Origin: Microglena sp. YARC
Lineage: Eukaryota > Chlorophyta > Chlorophyceae > Chlamydomonadales > Chlamydomonadaceae
DNA: 64,000 nucleotides
Assembly: GCA_022414725.1 (NCBI GenBank)
Contig: CM039465.1
Location: forward strand, 16,299,706 to 16,363,705
Direction: 5' to 3'
Part shown: positions 51,925 through 62,345 of the stretch, one piece after another
Numbering within the stretch: position 1 is the first letter of the stretch
How the letters are laid out: every line of letters starts with the position of its first letter
Position numbers and translations under genes: made by a program
The notes under the pieces: generated by a model
The model's database searches: none
Seen by the model: the letters and a program-made list of their open reading frames with translations, nothing else
Told to the model about the DNA's origin: nothing

Positions 51925-53250
51925 AAGTTGTGACAGGACTTTCACCCCAGGAGGCGGGTCTCCCGACACAAACCAGCGACACCGAGGATTCAGTTCGAAT
52001 GGCGTTGCTACCCCTGCAAAAAAAACTAAGTGTGTGAGTCAGGGGAGGGGACTGAACAGGCCAACAATGGCATACACAAATTGGTGCTATCGGGGGGGGG
52101 GGGGGGGAGGGAGGGGATCTCCAGACCGCATGCCTAAAAATAATAAAGTTGGCTGAGCAGCCTACCCACCCCACCCCCCGGCTCCGGAACCCACTTGGAG
52201 GCCATTATCGCCTCCCAAAAATAAGAGTCAGGGGGTCAAAGTAGGGTGCATATTGTACAGCTGGAAAAAGGCCTATCCATTGGTGCTGCTCCCATGACCA
52301 TGCAACATATGTAACGCAAGAAAAATCAAACCAGACAATACAATCAGCGTTTGTGGGCACACGGATGAAGCGCCATCATCGCCATGACTGTTACATGAGA
52401 GGTAGGGCCTGGGTTATAGGGGCCCTAGGCCCCTTATATGCCCTAGCTTATCAAATGTACATGCTTGGCCTATCCCAATCACATTCTCAGCCAATACGAA
52501 TCACATTCTCAGCCTATACCGGTCACATACTTCGCCTATTAAAACCAATCACCTAGCCAACCAACCTTTTTTATTTATCCTAGAGGTTAAGCACCAGTGG
52601 GCCATGGGGTCTTCCTCATCACCCTCCTCTACCTCTCCCCCTTCTCCTCCCACCTCCTGTCTGTTCCGGAGAAGGAAGAGCCTGCCCTATTACGTTCACT
52701 GCGGAATGTGTACTTCCTCGTTTTGTACTGCTAGTGATGGGTGAAGTTGGGTTGGGTTGGGGTTGGGGGGTTGGGGTTGGGGGGGGGGGGGGGGGGCTTC
52801 TCGCATAGCACCAATGGACTGGTCTTTAGCAGATGAACATCCCAGTTCAACTCCCATCTCATTCTGATGGCTAGAAAAATAAAAACCACTAAGTCTGCCG
52901 AAGTACCTCATTTTATTTAAAAGAAGGCAATTCACTCTACCACAACACATCCCCCCAAACTTAAAGGAGCAAACGTTTTTTCCTACTCGAATATATAAAA
53001 ATAAGAGTACATTCTTTACCCTCTTAACAAGCTCTACATATTTGGGGCATGGGGTCATAACTTTTGTTCTGCCCCCCCCCCCCCCCCCCCCTGTGTTATG
53101 GTCAATGATAAAATGAATAACCAATACAGACCAATACTATGATTACACCATGGATTATAATATGGAGGACTGGGATTGAAGAGTGAGTGATGGGCTGATG
53201 CTGTGATTTGACCCACAGGAATGCATGTGTACAGGATGGACCCCTCCCGC
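51925..53250. other. Intergenic; G/C-runs and short CCAATCACATTC repeat
   Basis: 52466-52550 repeats CCAATCACATTCTCAGCC-type units three to four times, which gives several CCAAT boxes. G-runs lie at 52091-52106 and 52780-52796, a C-run at 53072-53091. The minus-strand frame at 52696-53124 has no recognisable motif. Confidence 0.4.
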
Positions 53251-53599
53251 AGCCAACTTCACACGTCACGAACTCGCACTCAGCCAAGAGCGACGCAGGG
53301 GTACAGGCCTGCGCGCAGGTGCGACGTGCATGGTTTGGAATGATGAATGTTGCCCAGATCTTTGACGACAGTATCGGCATCGGCTGAAGATCGTTTCAGA
53401 ACAGCCGCTGAAGATCGCATCAGAACAAAGGTACGTTTTGCTATCGTAAACGTAACCTCATCTACCACGACCGCACTTGCAACGGTCGCAGCAAAGGTCG
53501 GGTCATAATCTAGAGAGAAAGAAGGGAGCCATGAGGAAAGTGGGTCAAAACCAGTGTCAATCGCTGTGCCGGCGGTACAAGTAGGTTGTCTGCCTGGCC

Positions 53600-53789
53600 A
53601 CTTTTCAGAAGCTGACGTCATGATTGGCGCTTCCAAGCCTCACACGCTTACATTCCGATCTGGGGTGCAAAATTCACCTTTGGTGTCACATAACAGACGC
53701 CGAACATCGCCGGCTAGATTCCCACGTCCTGCTTCACACAGGATTTCGTTGCCCACCGACGCTCTTTTTCTCCCCGAAACCTTCTACAA
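53600..53789 (+). promoter_or_regulatory. Putative DHQS promoter
   Basis: Repeat-free sequence directly upstream of the ATG. TGACGTCATGATTGG at 53614-53628 joins a CRE/bZIP palindrome TGACGTCA with an inverted CCAAT box, ~165 bp before the start. No TATA box is evident. Confidence 0.4.
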
Positions 53790-54108
53790 ATGTCGTTCCG
53801 CCCCAAACTGCGCGTTGGACAGGCTGTGAGCAGCAAAGCGAGCTTGATTAAGCCCATCCGATCCCCCCTGTTGAGTTCTCTCGGTGGCGATTCCCTCGTC
53901 TCTCCTCTGCAGTCCAGCGCATTGTCATCTTGCTCAACCGCAACCTCCTCCATCGTTGGGAGCTCCTTCAGTGGGGTCAACCGCCGCATTGTTCAGCGCC
54001 TTCGCCAGGAGAGGCGCTTGGCGATGGCCACCCCTGTCATGGCTGTAGCCTCCCCCGAACGTGTGATGAAGACAGTAGACGTGTCCCTGGGGGACAGGAG
54101 CTATCCAA
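53790..54108 (+). CDS. DHQS: DHQS exon 1 (transit peptide and start of mature enzyme)
   Basis: ATG in AAATGTCGTTCC opens 106 codons plus one base. Residues 1-~80 are rich in Ser, Arg and Leu without acidic runs, as in plastid targeting peptides. Then [15 protein letters not shown] begins the enzyme. Donor CCAA|GTGAGC. Confidence 0.9.
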
Positions 54109-54286
54109 GTGAGCGAGGGGTTTGTTGGATGGTACCCTGAGAGTGTGTACATCAGCAGCCTCAGGGTGTGTACTGCAGCAGCCCCAGAGCCTGCAGTAGC
54201 CTCAGAGTTTGCCCTTGAGCACAACGCCAGAGGGTGGAACCCTAGCTGGTGTCATCGTGTGAAGGGGGTCTGTGTGTGTGTGTGTG

Positions 54287-54337
<51 letters not shown>

Positions 54338-57300
54338 TGGGGGGGGTACCGAGTCAACTTGCTAGGGTGGGGTGCTGAACGAAGGTGGACGTCTCACTTG
54401 TGCACTGGAACTTTCCAAGTGAGAAAAGAGCTGCTGGAGCACTAAGCCACCTGGTGGGGATTTACATGGTGTAGAAGGGGGGCAGGGAGTGTGTGGGCAT
54501 GTGTGGTCGTGTGTTGTGTTTTAGGGTGGGATGGGTGGGTGGGGGCATGTTGAACTTGGTGGGCCACAGGGTGGTTGCAGAGATCGCAATGCAGCTTGTA
54601 CCTTCAGGACTGCGTCTCAGGGCGTATGATGCAGATGTGGTGCCAAATAGAAAGAACAAATTGGAGACCAGCATCCATCCCTCCGTCCATCCAAACCCCT
54701 CACCAGCCCTCACCCAACATCATCCCCCTCACCCACCAACCCACCCACCTACCCACTCACCTACCCACCCCCACCCACCTACCCACTCACCCAACATCAT
54801 CTCACCCCCACCCACCTACCCACTCACCCACATCATCCCACCCCCACCCACCTACCCACTCACCCAACATCATCCCACCCCCACCCACCTACCCACTCAC
54901 CCAACATCATCCCACCCCACCCACCTACCCACTCACCCAACATCATCCCACCCCCTCCCACCCACCCACTCACTCGACACCATCCAACCCTCACCCACCT
55001 ACCCACTCAACCCGTTCAGTTTTCCTGCCCTGCCCTGGCCTGCCATGCCCTCTCACCAAAATTAAAAATTGACAATTAGTATGAGCTGCCACAGGACGTG
55101 AGATGAGGGAACTCTCCCGTGTGTATTCGTTTGCTTGTATACATACTGAAGAATGGCTACCATGTTTGGTTTATTTGGTTTAGCCCTCTCTCCACTTGAC
55201 ATGAGATTTTTGTGACCCGCCCTCTCTGACCTGACCCGGCCCGCCCTCTCTGCCCTGCCCTCTCTGTCCTGCCCTGCCCTGACCTGGCCTGCCCTCTCTG
55301 CCCTGCCCTCTCTGCCCTGCCCTGCCCCCTCTGACCATCCCTCTCTGACCTGCCTTCTCTGACCTGCCCTCTCTAACCTGACCTGACCTGACCTGACCTG
55401 ACCTCTCTGTCCTGCCCTCTCTAACCTGCCCTCTCTAACCTGACCTGACCCGACCTAACCTGACCTGCCCTCTCTGCCCTGCCCTCTCTAACCTGCCCTG
55501 CCCTCTCTGTCCTGCCCTCTCTGCCCTGCCCTGACCTGCCCTGCCCTCTCTGCCCTGCCCTCTCTAACCTGCCCTGCCCTCTCTGACCTGCCCTGGCCTC
55601 TCCCCCTGGCCTGCCCTCTCTGCCCCGCCCTGACTTGCCCTGCCCTCTCTGCCCTGCCCTCTCTAACCTGCCCTGACCTGACCTGACCTGACCTGCCCTC
55701 TCTGACCTGTCCTGGCCCGCCCTCGCTGACCTGCCCTCTCTGTCCTACCCTGACCTGCCCTGCCCTCTCTGACCTGCCCTGGACGCTCTCTCTGACCTGC
55801 CCTATCTACCCTCTCTCCACTTGACTTGATGTTTTTGTGTGATAGGGTGTAAAACTCTATGATTTAATGTATAACAAACAACTAACACATCTATTGCTTT
55901 GGCCCCAAAGAAGCCCATAAAACCTGAATCTGATTTTGAAATCCAGCTTTAACTGACCTGCCCTCTTTCAATCTGTGTATTTTTCATTGGTAACCAGCTT
56001 CTGACTAAGAAGGGCTCGATTTAAGGGAGTGCATCAAGGGCCAGCCTGCTCTCATCATCACCAGCACAACCATCGCGCCCCTGTACCTGGGCCAATGCGT
56101 CCCTGACCTGCCCCACCCTCTCTGCCCTGCCCTCTGCCTGCCCCCCCCTCTCTTCCCTGCCCCTCTGCCCTGCCCTCTCTGCCCCCCCCCCCCCCTCTCT
56201 GACCTGCCCCCCTCTCTACCCCCCCCTCTCTGACCTGCCCCCCCCCTGTGACCTGCCCCACCCTCTCCGACCTGCCCTTTCAATCCGCCCTCGTTCAATC
56301 TGCACAGTTTCATTGGCAACCAGCTTCTGCCCGAGAGGGGCGAGCTTTTGAGGAAGCACATCAAGGGCAAGCGAGTTCTAATCGTCACCAACACAACCAT
56401 CGCGCCCCTGTTCCTGGACCATTGCGTCCCTGACCTGCCCCATCCTCTTTGCCCTGCCCTCTGCCCTGCCCCCCCTCTCTCCCCTGCCCCTCTGCCCTGC
56501 CCTCTCTGCCCCACCCTCTGCCCCACCCTTTCTGCCCTGCCCCACCCTCTCTGACCTGCCCCACCCTTTCTGCCCCACCTTCTCTGCCCCTGCCCTCCAA
56601 TCTGCCCTCTTTCAATCTGTACAGTTTTCATTGGCAACCAGCTTCTGGCTGAGAAGGGCGAGCTTTTGAGGAAGCACATCAAGGGCAAGCGTGTCCTCAT
56701 CGTCACCAACACAACCATCGCGCCCCTGTACCTGGACCAATGCGTCCAGGCACTGACAGCGGATGGCAAAATCCAAGTCGACAGCGTCATCTTGCCCGAT
56801 GGAGAGGAGTACAAGACAATGGAGGTGCTGGGCAAGATTTGGGACAAGGCCTTGGAGTGCCGTTTGGATAGGGGAGCCACGTTCTTGGCGCTGGGAGGAG
56901 GGGTGATAGGCGACATGTGTGGCTTCGCTGCCTCCTGCTACCAGCGTGGTGTTAACTTCGTACAGGTAGGGATAGCATAGCAGTACAATAGGTTCCATTA
57001 ACTTGTGTCGTTGGTTGGACACAGGCAAGATTTGGGACAAGGCCTCGGAGTGCCGTTTAGATAGGGGAGCCACATTCTTGGCGCTGGGAGGAGGGGTGAT
57101 AGGTAACATGTGTGGCTTTGCTGCCTCCTGCTACCAGCGTGGTGTTCATACACCAAATGAAAAAGAAAAAAAAGTTTTTAAAAAATTTAAGAGATTCTTT
57201 GAAAGGCATGACATAGCAGAACAATAAGTTTCATTACCTTGCATTGGTGGTTGCCCCCATCGCAATCAAATGGGCTGGCCCCCTCAACCTCTGGCCTCGT

Positions 57301-58856
57301 AAATAAACGGCACGCCTTATTACAAATAACATACCATCACAAAACGTAGTGGGCGGTGCTGCCACATAACGATCAACAAAGCCACTCTTGCTGTCTGTAA
57401 GCAGGTGCCCAGAATTGTCGTACGAGACACCACAATGTTGTTGATATGGTACGGTATCATGATCGGCAAACATAACTGCCACTCTTGCTGTCTGTGAGCA
57501 GGTGCCCAGAACCTTCGCACTAGACACCACTGCATCACTTGATATGGTACGATATAATGATCGACAAACATAAAATCCACTCTTGCTGTCTCTGGGCGGG
57601 TGCTTGCCACAGTCATGGCCCATATGGATTCTTCTGTCGACAGTGCTGCCCCATACCCCTATAACCCTAACATCCACTCTTGCTGCCTGTTAGCAGGTGC
57701 CAACTACAGTCATGGCCCATATGGATTCTTCTGTCGACAGTGCTGCCCCATACCCCTATAACCCTAACATCCACTCTTGCTGCCTGTTAGCAGGTGCCAA
57801 CTACAGTCATGGCCCATATGGATTCTTCTGTCGACAGTGCTGCCCCATACCCCTATAACCCTAACATCCACTCTTGCTGCCTGTTAGCAGGTGCCCACCG
57901 CAGTCCTGGCCCAGGTGGGTGTCTCTGTGGGCGGTGCTGCCCCATAACCCCATAACCCTAAAACCCACTCTTGCTGTCTGTGAGCAGTTGCCCACTGCAG
58001 TCATGGCACAGGTAGATGTCTCTGTGGGCGGTGCTGCCCCATAACCCCATAACCCTAAAATCCACTCTTGCTGTCTGTGAGCAGTTGCCCACCGCAGTCA
58101 TGGCACAGGTGGGCGGTGCTGCCCCATAACTAGGGACCGGCATGATGATGTTGACCAAAGGCCAGTATGATATCATATGGTATCATACAAACTGCAGCAT
58201 ATGATATCATACAAACTGCACCGTATGAAATTACATTTAAATGGTAACTTAGGCCAGTCAGACTGCCGGCATCATATGATATTATGTAATGACATGATAT
58301 CATATGATATCATACTGGCGTTCCCTGCCCATAACCCTAAAATCCACTCTTTCTGTCTATAGTGTTAGCAGGTGCCCACTACAGTCATGGCTTAGGTAGA
58401 TTCTTCAATGGGCGGTGCTGCCCCATAACACGAACATCCGCTTGCTGTCTGTGTGCAGGTGCCCAAAATCGTTGTTCTAGACACCACTCTATCGCTTGAT
58501 ATGGTACGATATCATGATCGACAAACATAAAATCCTCTCTTGCTGTCTCTGGACAGGTGCCCACCACAGTGATGGCACAGGTGGATTCCTCTGTGGGCGG
58601 AAAGACCGGCGTCAACCATGCTTTGGGCAAGAACATGATCGGCGCCTTCTACCAGCCTCAGTGTGTGTTGATTGACACTGACTCCCTGGCCACTCTGCCT
58701 GACCGCGAGCTGGCCTCCGGAATCAGTGAGATTATCAAGTATGGCCTCATCAGGGACCCCAAGCTGTTTGTGTGGTTGGAGGAGAACATGGAGCGTCTCC
58801 TGGCTAGGGACACTGAGGCCCTGGCTTATGCTGTGGAGCAGTCCTGCATCAACAAG
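53790..58856 (+). CDS. DHQS: 3-dehydroquinate synthase, plastid type (first three exons; 3' part outside or not found)
   Basis: Exons 53790-54108, 56625-56965 and 58557-58856 join in phase (A|TT, then phase 0) to encode ~320 residues. The enzyme converts DAHP to 3-dehydroquinate with bound NAD and a metal ion, step 2 of the shikimate pathway. The Ser/Arg-rich N-terminus of ~80 residues looks like a plastid transit peptide. Family motifs seen: [86 protein letters not shown] and [19 protein letters not shown]. Missing is the C-terminal third with the metal-binding histidines (GHTFGH). I find no such exon before 64000. Intron ends are filled with copies of these exons' edges. Confidence 0.95.
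55984..56110 (+). pseudogene. Partial duplicate of DHQS exon 2, copy 1
   Basis: Starts at the acceptor (TTTTCATTGGTAACCAGC) and follows exon 2 for ~110 bases, with several substitutions and a TAA. It then switches to repeat at the same base (GCGTCC|CTGACC) as copy 2. Confidence 0.85.
56303..56435 (+). pseudogene. Partial duplicate of DHQS exon 2, copy 2
   Basis: GTTTCATTGGCAACCAGCTT onward, ~130 bases close to the true exon 2 ([17 protein letters not shown] readable). Same breakpoint into the CTGACCTGCCC repeat as copy 1. Confidence 0.88.
56625..56965 (+). CDS. DHQS: DHQS exon 2
   Basis: 341 nt, acceptor TCTGTACAG|TTTTCA, donor GTACAG|GTAGGG, phase 1 in and 0 out. Encodes the N-terminal NAD-binding half including [12 protein letters not shown] and [20 protein letters not shown]. 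Intact, and the only full-length copy. Confidence 0.95.
57020..57151 (+). pseudogene. Partial duplicate of DHQS exon 2 3' end
   Basis: Follows the last ~125 bases of exon 2 ([20 protein letters not shown]...YQRGV) and ends at GTTCATACA, before the donor. It lies on the donor side of exon 2. Confidence 0.88.
57240..58556. repeat. Copies of DHQS exon 3 acceptor side
   Basis: Eight to nine units of ~90 bp contain CCACTCTTGCTGTCTGTGAG, CAGGTGCCCAC(C)ACAGTCATGG and CTCTGTGGGCGGTGCTGCCC. Each is the intron end, acceptor and first ~45 bases of exon 3. One unit is split by a MITE at 58131-58327. 57285-57320 holds an inverted fragment of the TTACGAGGCGTG dispersed repeat. Confidence 0.88.
58131..58327. 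mobile_element. hAT-like MITE, copy 3, with 8-bp TSD
   Basis: 197 bp, TAGGGACCGGCATGAT...CTGGCGTTCCCTG, rich in TGATATCATATG palindromes. Flanked by CCCATAAC at 58123-58130 and 58328-58335. Neighbouring array units preserve the empty site CCCCATAACCCTAA. Confidence 0.88.
58557..58856 (+). CDS. DHQS: DHQS exon 3
   Basis: 300 nt, exactly 100 codons, phase 0/0, acceptor TCTGGACAG|GTGCCC, donor ACAAG|GTTGGT. Encodes [20 protein letters not shown], the substrate- and NAD-binding loop, [19 protein letters not shown], and [20 protein letters not shown] with the conserved Glu-Lys region. Intact. Confidence 0.95.
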
Positions 58857-58974
58857 GTTGGTCCCAATTTTTGAAATCATTCATTTAAAAAATCACGGAA
58901 GACAGTAAGTAAACAGTGAAAACTTATTATGGTAGTTAAGATACGAAGAAAAGGTTCGTATACTATTAGGGTTG

Positions 58975-59060
58975 CCACTATCGCTTATGCTGTGGAGCAG
59001 TCCTGCATCAACAAGGTTGGTTTCACTTGATCATATACCATTCATTGGGGTTGTCAGTAT
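58975..59060. repeat. Short copy of DHQS exon 3 donor side
   Basis: CTTATGCTGTGGAGCAGTCC TGCATCAACAAGGTTGG in sense with exon 3. Related fragments lie at 59380-59515 (longest, ~115 bases), 59628-59662 and 59848-59878. Confidence 0.85.
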
Positions 59061-59350
59061 CAGGTTGACAGTATATTTCACAGTATCAGGTTGACAGTAT
59101 ATTTCACAGTATCAGGTTGACAGTATATTTCACAGTATCAGGTTGACAGTATATTTCACAGTATCAGGTTGACAGTGTATTTCACAGTATCAGGTTGACA
59201 GTATATTTCACAGTATCAGGTTGACAGTATATTTCACAGTATCAGGTTGACAGTATATTTCACAGTATCAGGTTGACAGTATATTTCACAGTATCAGGTT
59301 GACAGTATATTTCACAGTATCAGGTTGACAGTATATTTCACAGTATCATA
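59060..59350. repeat. 26-bp minisatellite
   Basis: About 11 near-identical units of TATCAGGTTGACAGTATATT plus TCACAG. Very uniform, so recently amplified. Confidence 0.9.
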
Positions 59351-59374
59351 TATCATTCATTGGGGTTGTCAGTA

Positions 59375-59515
59375 TCAGGGACAGTATATGGCCTCATCAG
59401 GGACCCCAAGCTGCTTGTGTGGTTGGGGGAGAACATGGAGCGTCTCCTGGCTAGGGACACTCAGGCCTTGGCTTATGCTGTGGAGCAGTCCTGCATCAAC
59501 AAGGTTGGTCTCAAT
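59375..59515 (+). pseudogene. Partial duplicate of DHQS exon 3 3' end
   Basis: GGCCTCATCAGGGACCCCAA to AACAAG|GTTGGT, followed by the same ~90 bases of intron as the true exon. Two amino-acid changes ([10 protein letters not shown]). Splice donor preserved. Confidence 0.88.
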
Positions 59516-59744
59516 TTTTGAAATCATTTATTTAAAAAATCACAAAAGACAGTAAGTAAACAGTGAAAACTTATTATGGTAGTTTAAGATACTAAGAAAA
59601 GGTTCATGTACGATTAGGGTTACCACTACGCTTATGCTGTAGAGCAGTCCTGCATCAACAGGCTTTCAAGCATGCTTGTGTACCTGACGGTTACAGGAAT
59701 TGCAATAAACCTTGCCATCACTAACAATGGTACCTGTAATCACC

Positions 59745-59798
<54 letters not shown>

Positions 59799-59945
59799 CG
59801 CCCCCCCTACACACACACACGCACGCACCTCACACACACACACGCACCTGTGGAGCAGTCCTGCATCAACAGGCTCGGTTTTAATTGATCATATATCATT
59901 AGGGTTGTCAAAATCGTTCTGATCCCTGTAATGACTGTAAGATAT
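59516..59945. other. DHQS intron 3 with C-run
   Basis: Duplicate intron sequence, then a ~36-base C-run (59749-59784), CA tracts and two exon 3 donor-edge fragments. Confidence 0.6.
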
Positions 59946-60138
59946 CAGGGTACTTCCAAGCGCGCGCTTTTGCGCGCTGGCGCGCTGCCTTTTTGAGACC
60001 CACTGCGCGTTTCACACAGTTTTTTGCAAACCCCTGTGGGCGCAGCAAGCATTTTTTGCGCTTTTTGCACTACAAAGCGCAGTTTGTTTTCTTCAAGTGC
60101 GCTAAACTGTGGCCAATTTGGTCAATGGAAGTACCCTG
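59946..60138. mobile_element. Short TIR element (MITE), copy 2
   Basis: 193 bp, CAGGGTACTTCCA...TGGAAGTACCCTG, ~90% identical to 1180-1374. Flanked by (A)TAT and TAT. Confidence 0.8.
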
Positions 60139-60264
60139 TATGATATATTGACATTTGGTATAATACATCGATATTGTACGAGATTGATTTGACAATCCTG
60201 TGTACATTGGTATCATGGACCAAACGGCCATCAGTTGTTTTTATCTGGACGGGATCTGGTAGTG

Positions 60265-60400
60265 GTTTTTTCTAGCTTTATGGTTTAGGCCTCCTCCAGG
60301 GACAGCGTTTCATAGCTTTTTATGGTTATTTAGGGCCTTTTTTACAGCGGCACTTCGGGCCAAGGCTGGGTCAAAAGCAGCAATCGCTACATATAGCGGA
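60265..60400. repeat. Dispersed repeat shared with 25770-26060
   Basis: TTTTCTAGCTTTATGGTTTA, GGCCTCCTCCAGGGACAGCG and TTTTTTATAGC-like blocks match the element at 25668-26215. Confidence 0.55.
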
Positions 60401-60410
60401 AACAAAATCT

Positions 60411-61221
60411 ATACCGTATGTGCAACATGTAATGGCAAATGATTTGGCAAACGACCATTTGCCAACGTTGTTTCAGCACGTAAGTGAGCCGGTCCCGGGT
60501 CACAGGTGTTTGCCAAGTTTGTCCAACACCGTCGATTCAAACAAACTTAGTTTGACTGGTTCGGATCGCCTTGATTGTTCCTTGCATGCACTGATTTCGA
60601 AATACAATGAGCTGGTCGCGCCTATTGAAGCTGGTTCGCGCCTGTCGAAGCTGGTCGCGCCTATCGCACTGACTGGTTTGACCGCCAGCGGTTTGAACGC
60701 TGGCCGGATGCCACGTTTCTATGTCCCAGACCCGAAGGGTGATTCGCCCACCACCGTTCCGTTGCAAGGATCTGCCCCGAGCCTGGACTACTACATATGG
60801 AGGTCTCTGGCCAACCATACCTATCTCACAAAGAAGATTTGATGCACCGACCATTCCCCCCCTCAACCCACCCCAAAAAACACCACCAACATTACGAACC
60901 AGGTTATCAGATTTCCTCAGTCGTTAGCCAGGCAGAGCCCTGATTTGGATCATTTCGTCTCCAGAAAAAAAAAACTATGACCAAGAGGAACTGTTTTTTG
61001 AAGCATTCCCAAGCAACTTACGGTACTTATAAACATGGAAGAAGGAAATGTAACAAGCAAATTGTAGCTTTGCCAAATGTTTCAAGTCAAACCTTGAGAA
61101 AGTCCCAGACCCAAACCCTTTGCCAAATTAGTTTTGCCACACATTTGTGATCCATGAAATAAGGTTAAAAACCATATTTGCCAATGTTTATTCTTGCCAT
61201 TACATGTTGCGAATACGGTAT
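60411..61221. mobile_element. TIR element with internal ORF
   Basis: 811 bp bounded by ~28-bp inverted repeats ATACCGTATGTGCAACATGT... and ...ACATGTTGCGAATACGGTAT (26 of 28 match). The interior includes a 140-codon plus-strand frame (60420-60842) that starts inside the left TIR. No target duplication is obvious. Confidence 0.65.
60420..60842 (+). CDS. ORF inside TIR element, unknown
   Basis: 140 codons with mixed composition and no recognised domain. A short internal repeat gives KLVAPI/ELVAPI twice. Ends DYYIWRSLANHTYLTKKI. It begins within the TIR, so it is more likely transposon-derived or fortuitous than a host gene. Confidence 0.3.
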   Translation: MQHVMANDLANDHLPTLFQHVSEPVPGHRCLPSLSNTVDSNKLSLTGSDRLDCSLHALISKYNELVAPIEAGSRLSKLVAPIALTGLTASGLNAGRMPRFYVPDPKGDSPTTVPLQGSAPSLDYYIWRSLANHTYLTKKI

Positions 61222-61319
61222 GGTCATCAGGCTTCTGCATGATTAAGTGGGCATGACTCAACTTCGAATTTGAATTTGAATGGAGCCATGTTATGATGTT
61301 CTTGGGTTGAGGTGGGCAT

Positions 61320-61435
61320 CAGGGCACTTCATAACGCGCGCTATTGCACGCTAGCGTGCATGTTTGGGGAGCCTGACTGCGCGATTGAAGCAATTTTGTG
61401 AACCCCTCTGGGCGCAGTGCGCAGATGTTTGTTTT
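61320..61435. mobile_element. Short TIR element (MITE), copy 3, 3' end lost
   Basis: CAGGGCACTTCATAACGCGC...CCCCTCTGGGCGCAG resembles the left half of the copies at 1180 and 59946. The right half is replaced by a minisatellite. Confidence 0.6.
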
Positions 61436-61620
61436 CAGTTTCAGAGTCTAAAGCGGTTTCAGTTTCAGTTTTTTCAGTTTCAGAGTCCTAAGCGATTTTC
61501 AGTTTCAGTTTCAGAGTCAAAAGCGGTTTTCAGTTCCAGTTTCAGTTCCAGAGTCAAAAGCGATTTTCGTTTTTAGTTTCAGTTTCAAAGTCAAAAGCTT
61601 GACTCAGTTTCAGAGTCAAG
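61436..61620. repeat. AGTTTCAGAGTCAAAAGCG tandem repeat
   Basis: About seven irregular units of TTTTCAGTTTCAG and AGAGTCAAAAGCG. Confidence 0.75.
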
Positions 61621-61674
61621 AGGAAACCCCCAAAAGAGGCAGTTGCGATTTTGAAGCGACCCAAAATGACTAAT

Positions 61675-62345
61675 GGGGGGGGGGAGCCCCCAGAGTCACC
61701 CTGTCGTCCGATTGCTTGTTCATCCGCACGTTCCAACCCCAGGCCTTACTGGGCCCTGGCCCTGCCGTACTTACTGGGCCCTGGCCCTGCTGTACTTATT
61801 GGGCCCTGGCCCTGCCGTACTTACTGGGCCCTGGCCCTGCTGTACTTACTGGGCCCTGGCCCTGCCGTACTTGCTGGACCCTGGCCCTGCTGTACTTACT
61901 GGGCCCTGGCCCTGCTGTACTTATTGGGCCCTGGCCCTGCCGTACTTACTGGGGCCTGGCCCTGCTGTACTTACTGGGCCCTGGCCCTGACGTACTTACT
62001 GGGCCCTGGCCCTGCCGTACTTACTGGGCCCTGGCCCTGCCGTACTTACTGGGCCCTGGCCCTGCTGTACTTACTGGGCCCTGGCCCTGCCGTACTTACT
62101 GGGCCCTGGCCCTGCCGTACTTACTGGGCCCTGGCCCTGCTGTACTTACTGGGCCCTGGCCCTGCCGTACTTACTGGGCCCTGGCCCTGCTGTACTTACT
62201 GGGCCCTGGCCCTGCCGTACTTACTGGGCCCTGGCCCTGCTGTAAACCCTGGCTTCGGTCCACTGAACTCGATTCCGGTGCCACCTGTTTCTCTGATAGC
62301 ACTCTCCGCCAATTTTCCACGTCGCTTGCGACGCGACTAGGACTT
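61675..62345 (-). mobile_element. Element A, copy 6, expanded by an internal minisatellite
   Basis: The left end (GGGGAGCCCCCAGAGTCACC) and right end (CTCTCCGCCAATTTTCCACG, hairpin CGTCGCTTGCGACG) are the two termini of element A. The middle is replaced by ~500 bp of 25-bp repeat. Confidence 0.7.
61742..62250. repeat. 25-bp GC-rich minisatellite
   Basis: About 20 units of GGGCCCTGGCCCTGCCGTAC plus TTACT, with alternating CCGTAC/CTGTAC variants. A 25-bp period cycles through all frames and encodes a 25-residue artefact repeat. Confidence 0.9.

Larger units (their letters stand above)
54109..56624. repeat. DHQS intron 1: minisatellites and exon 2 copies
   Basis: (GT)n at 54270-54335. ~33-bp CCCACCTACCCACTCACCCA repeats at 54715-55005. 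CCTGCCCTCTCTGACCTG-type pyrimidine repeat at 55200-55830. Two partial exon 2 copies at 55984-56110 and 56303-56435 are separated by the same pyrimidine repeat. A possible exon 1 donor-side fragment (TTTCCAAGTGAGAAAAG) is at 54411-54428. Confidence 0.8.

Noticed and set aside
53280..53636. 118-codon minus frame divergent from DHQS
   Set aside because: Overlaps the putative promoter and has no recognised domain. Kept only as a remote possibility of a divergent gene.
56005..57109. 303- and 165-codon minus frames
   Set aside because: Antisense to DHQS exon 2, its copies and the CCTGCCCTCTCTGACC repeat.
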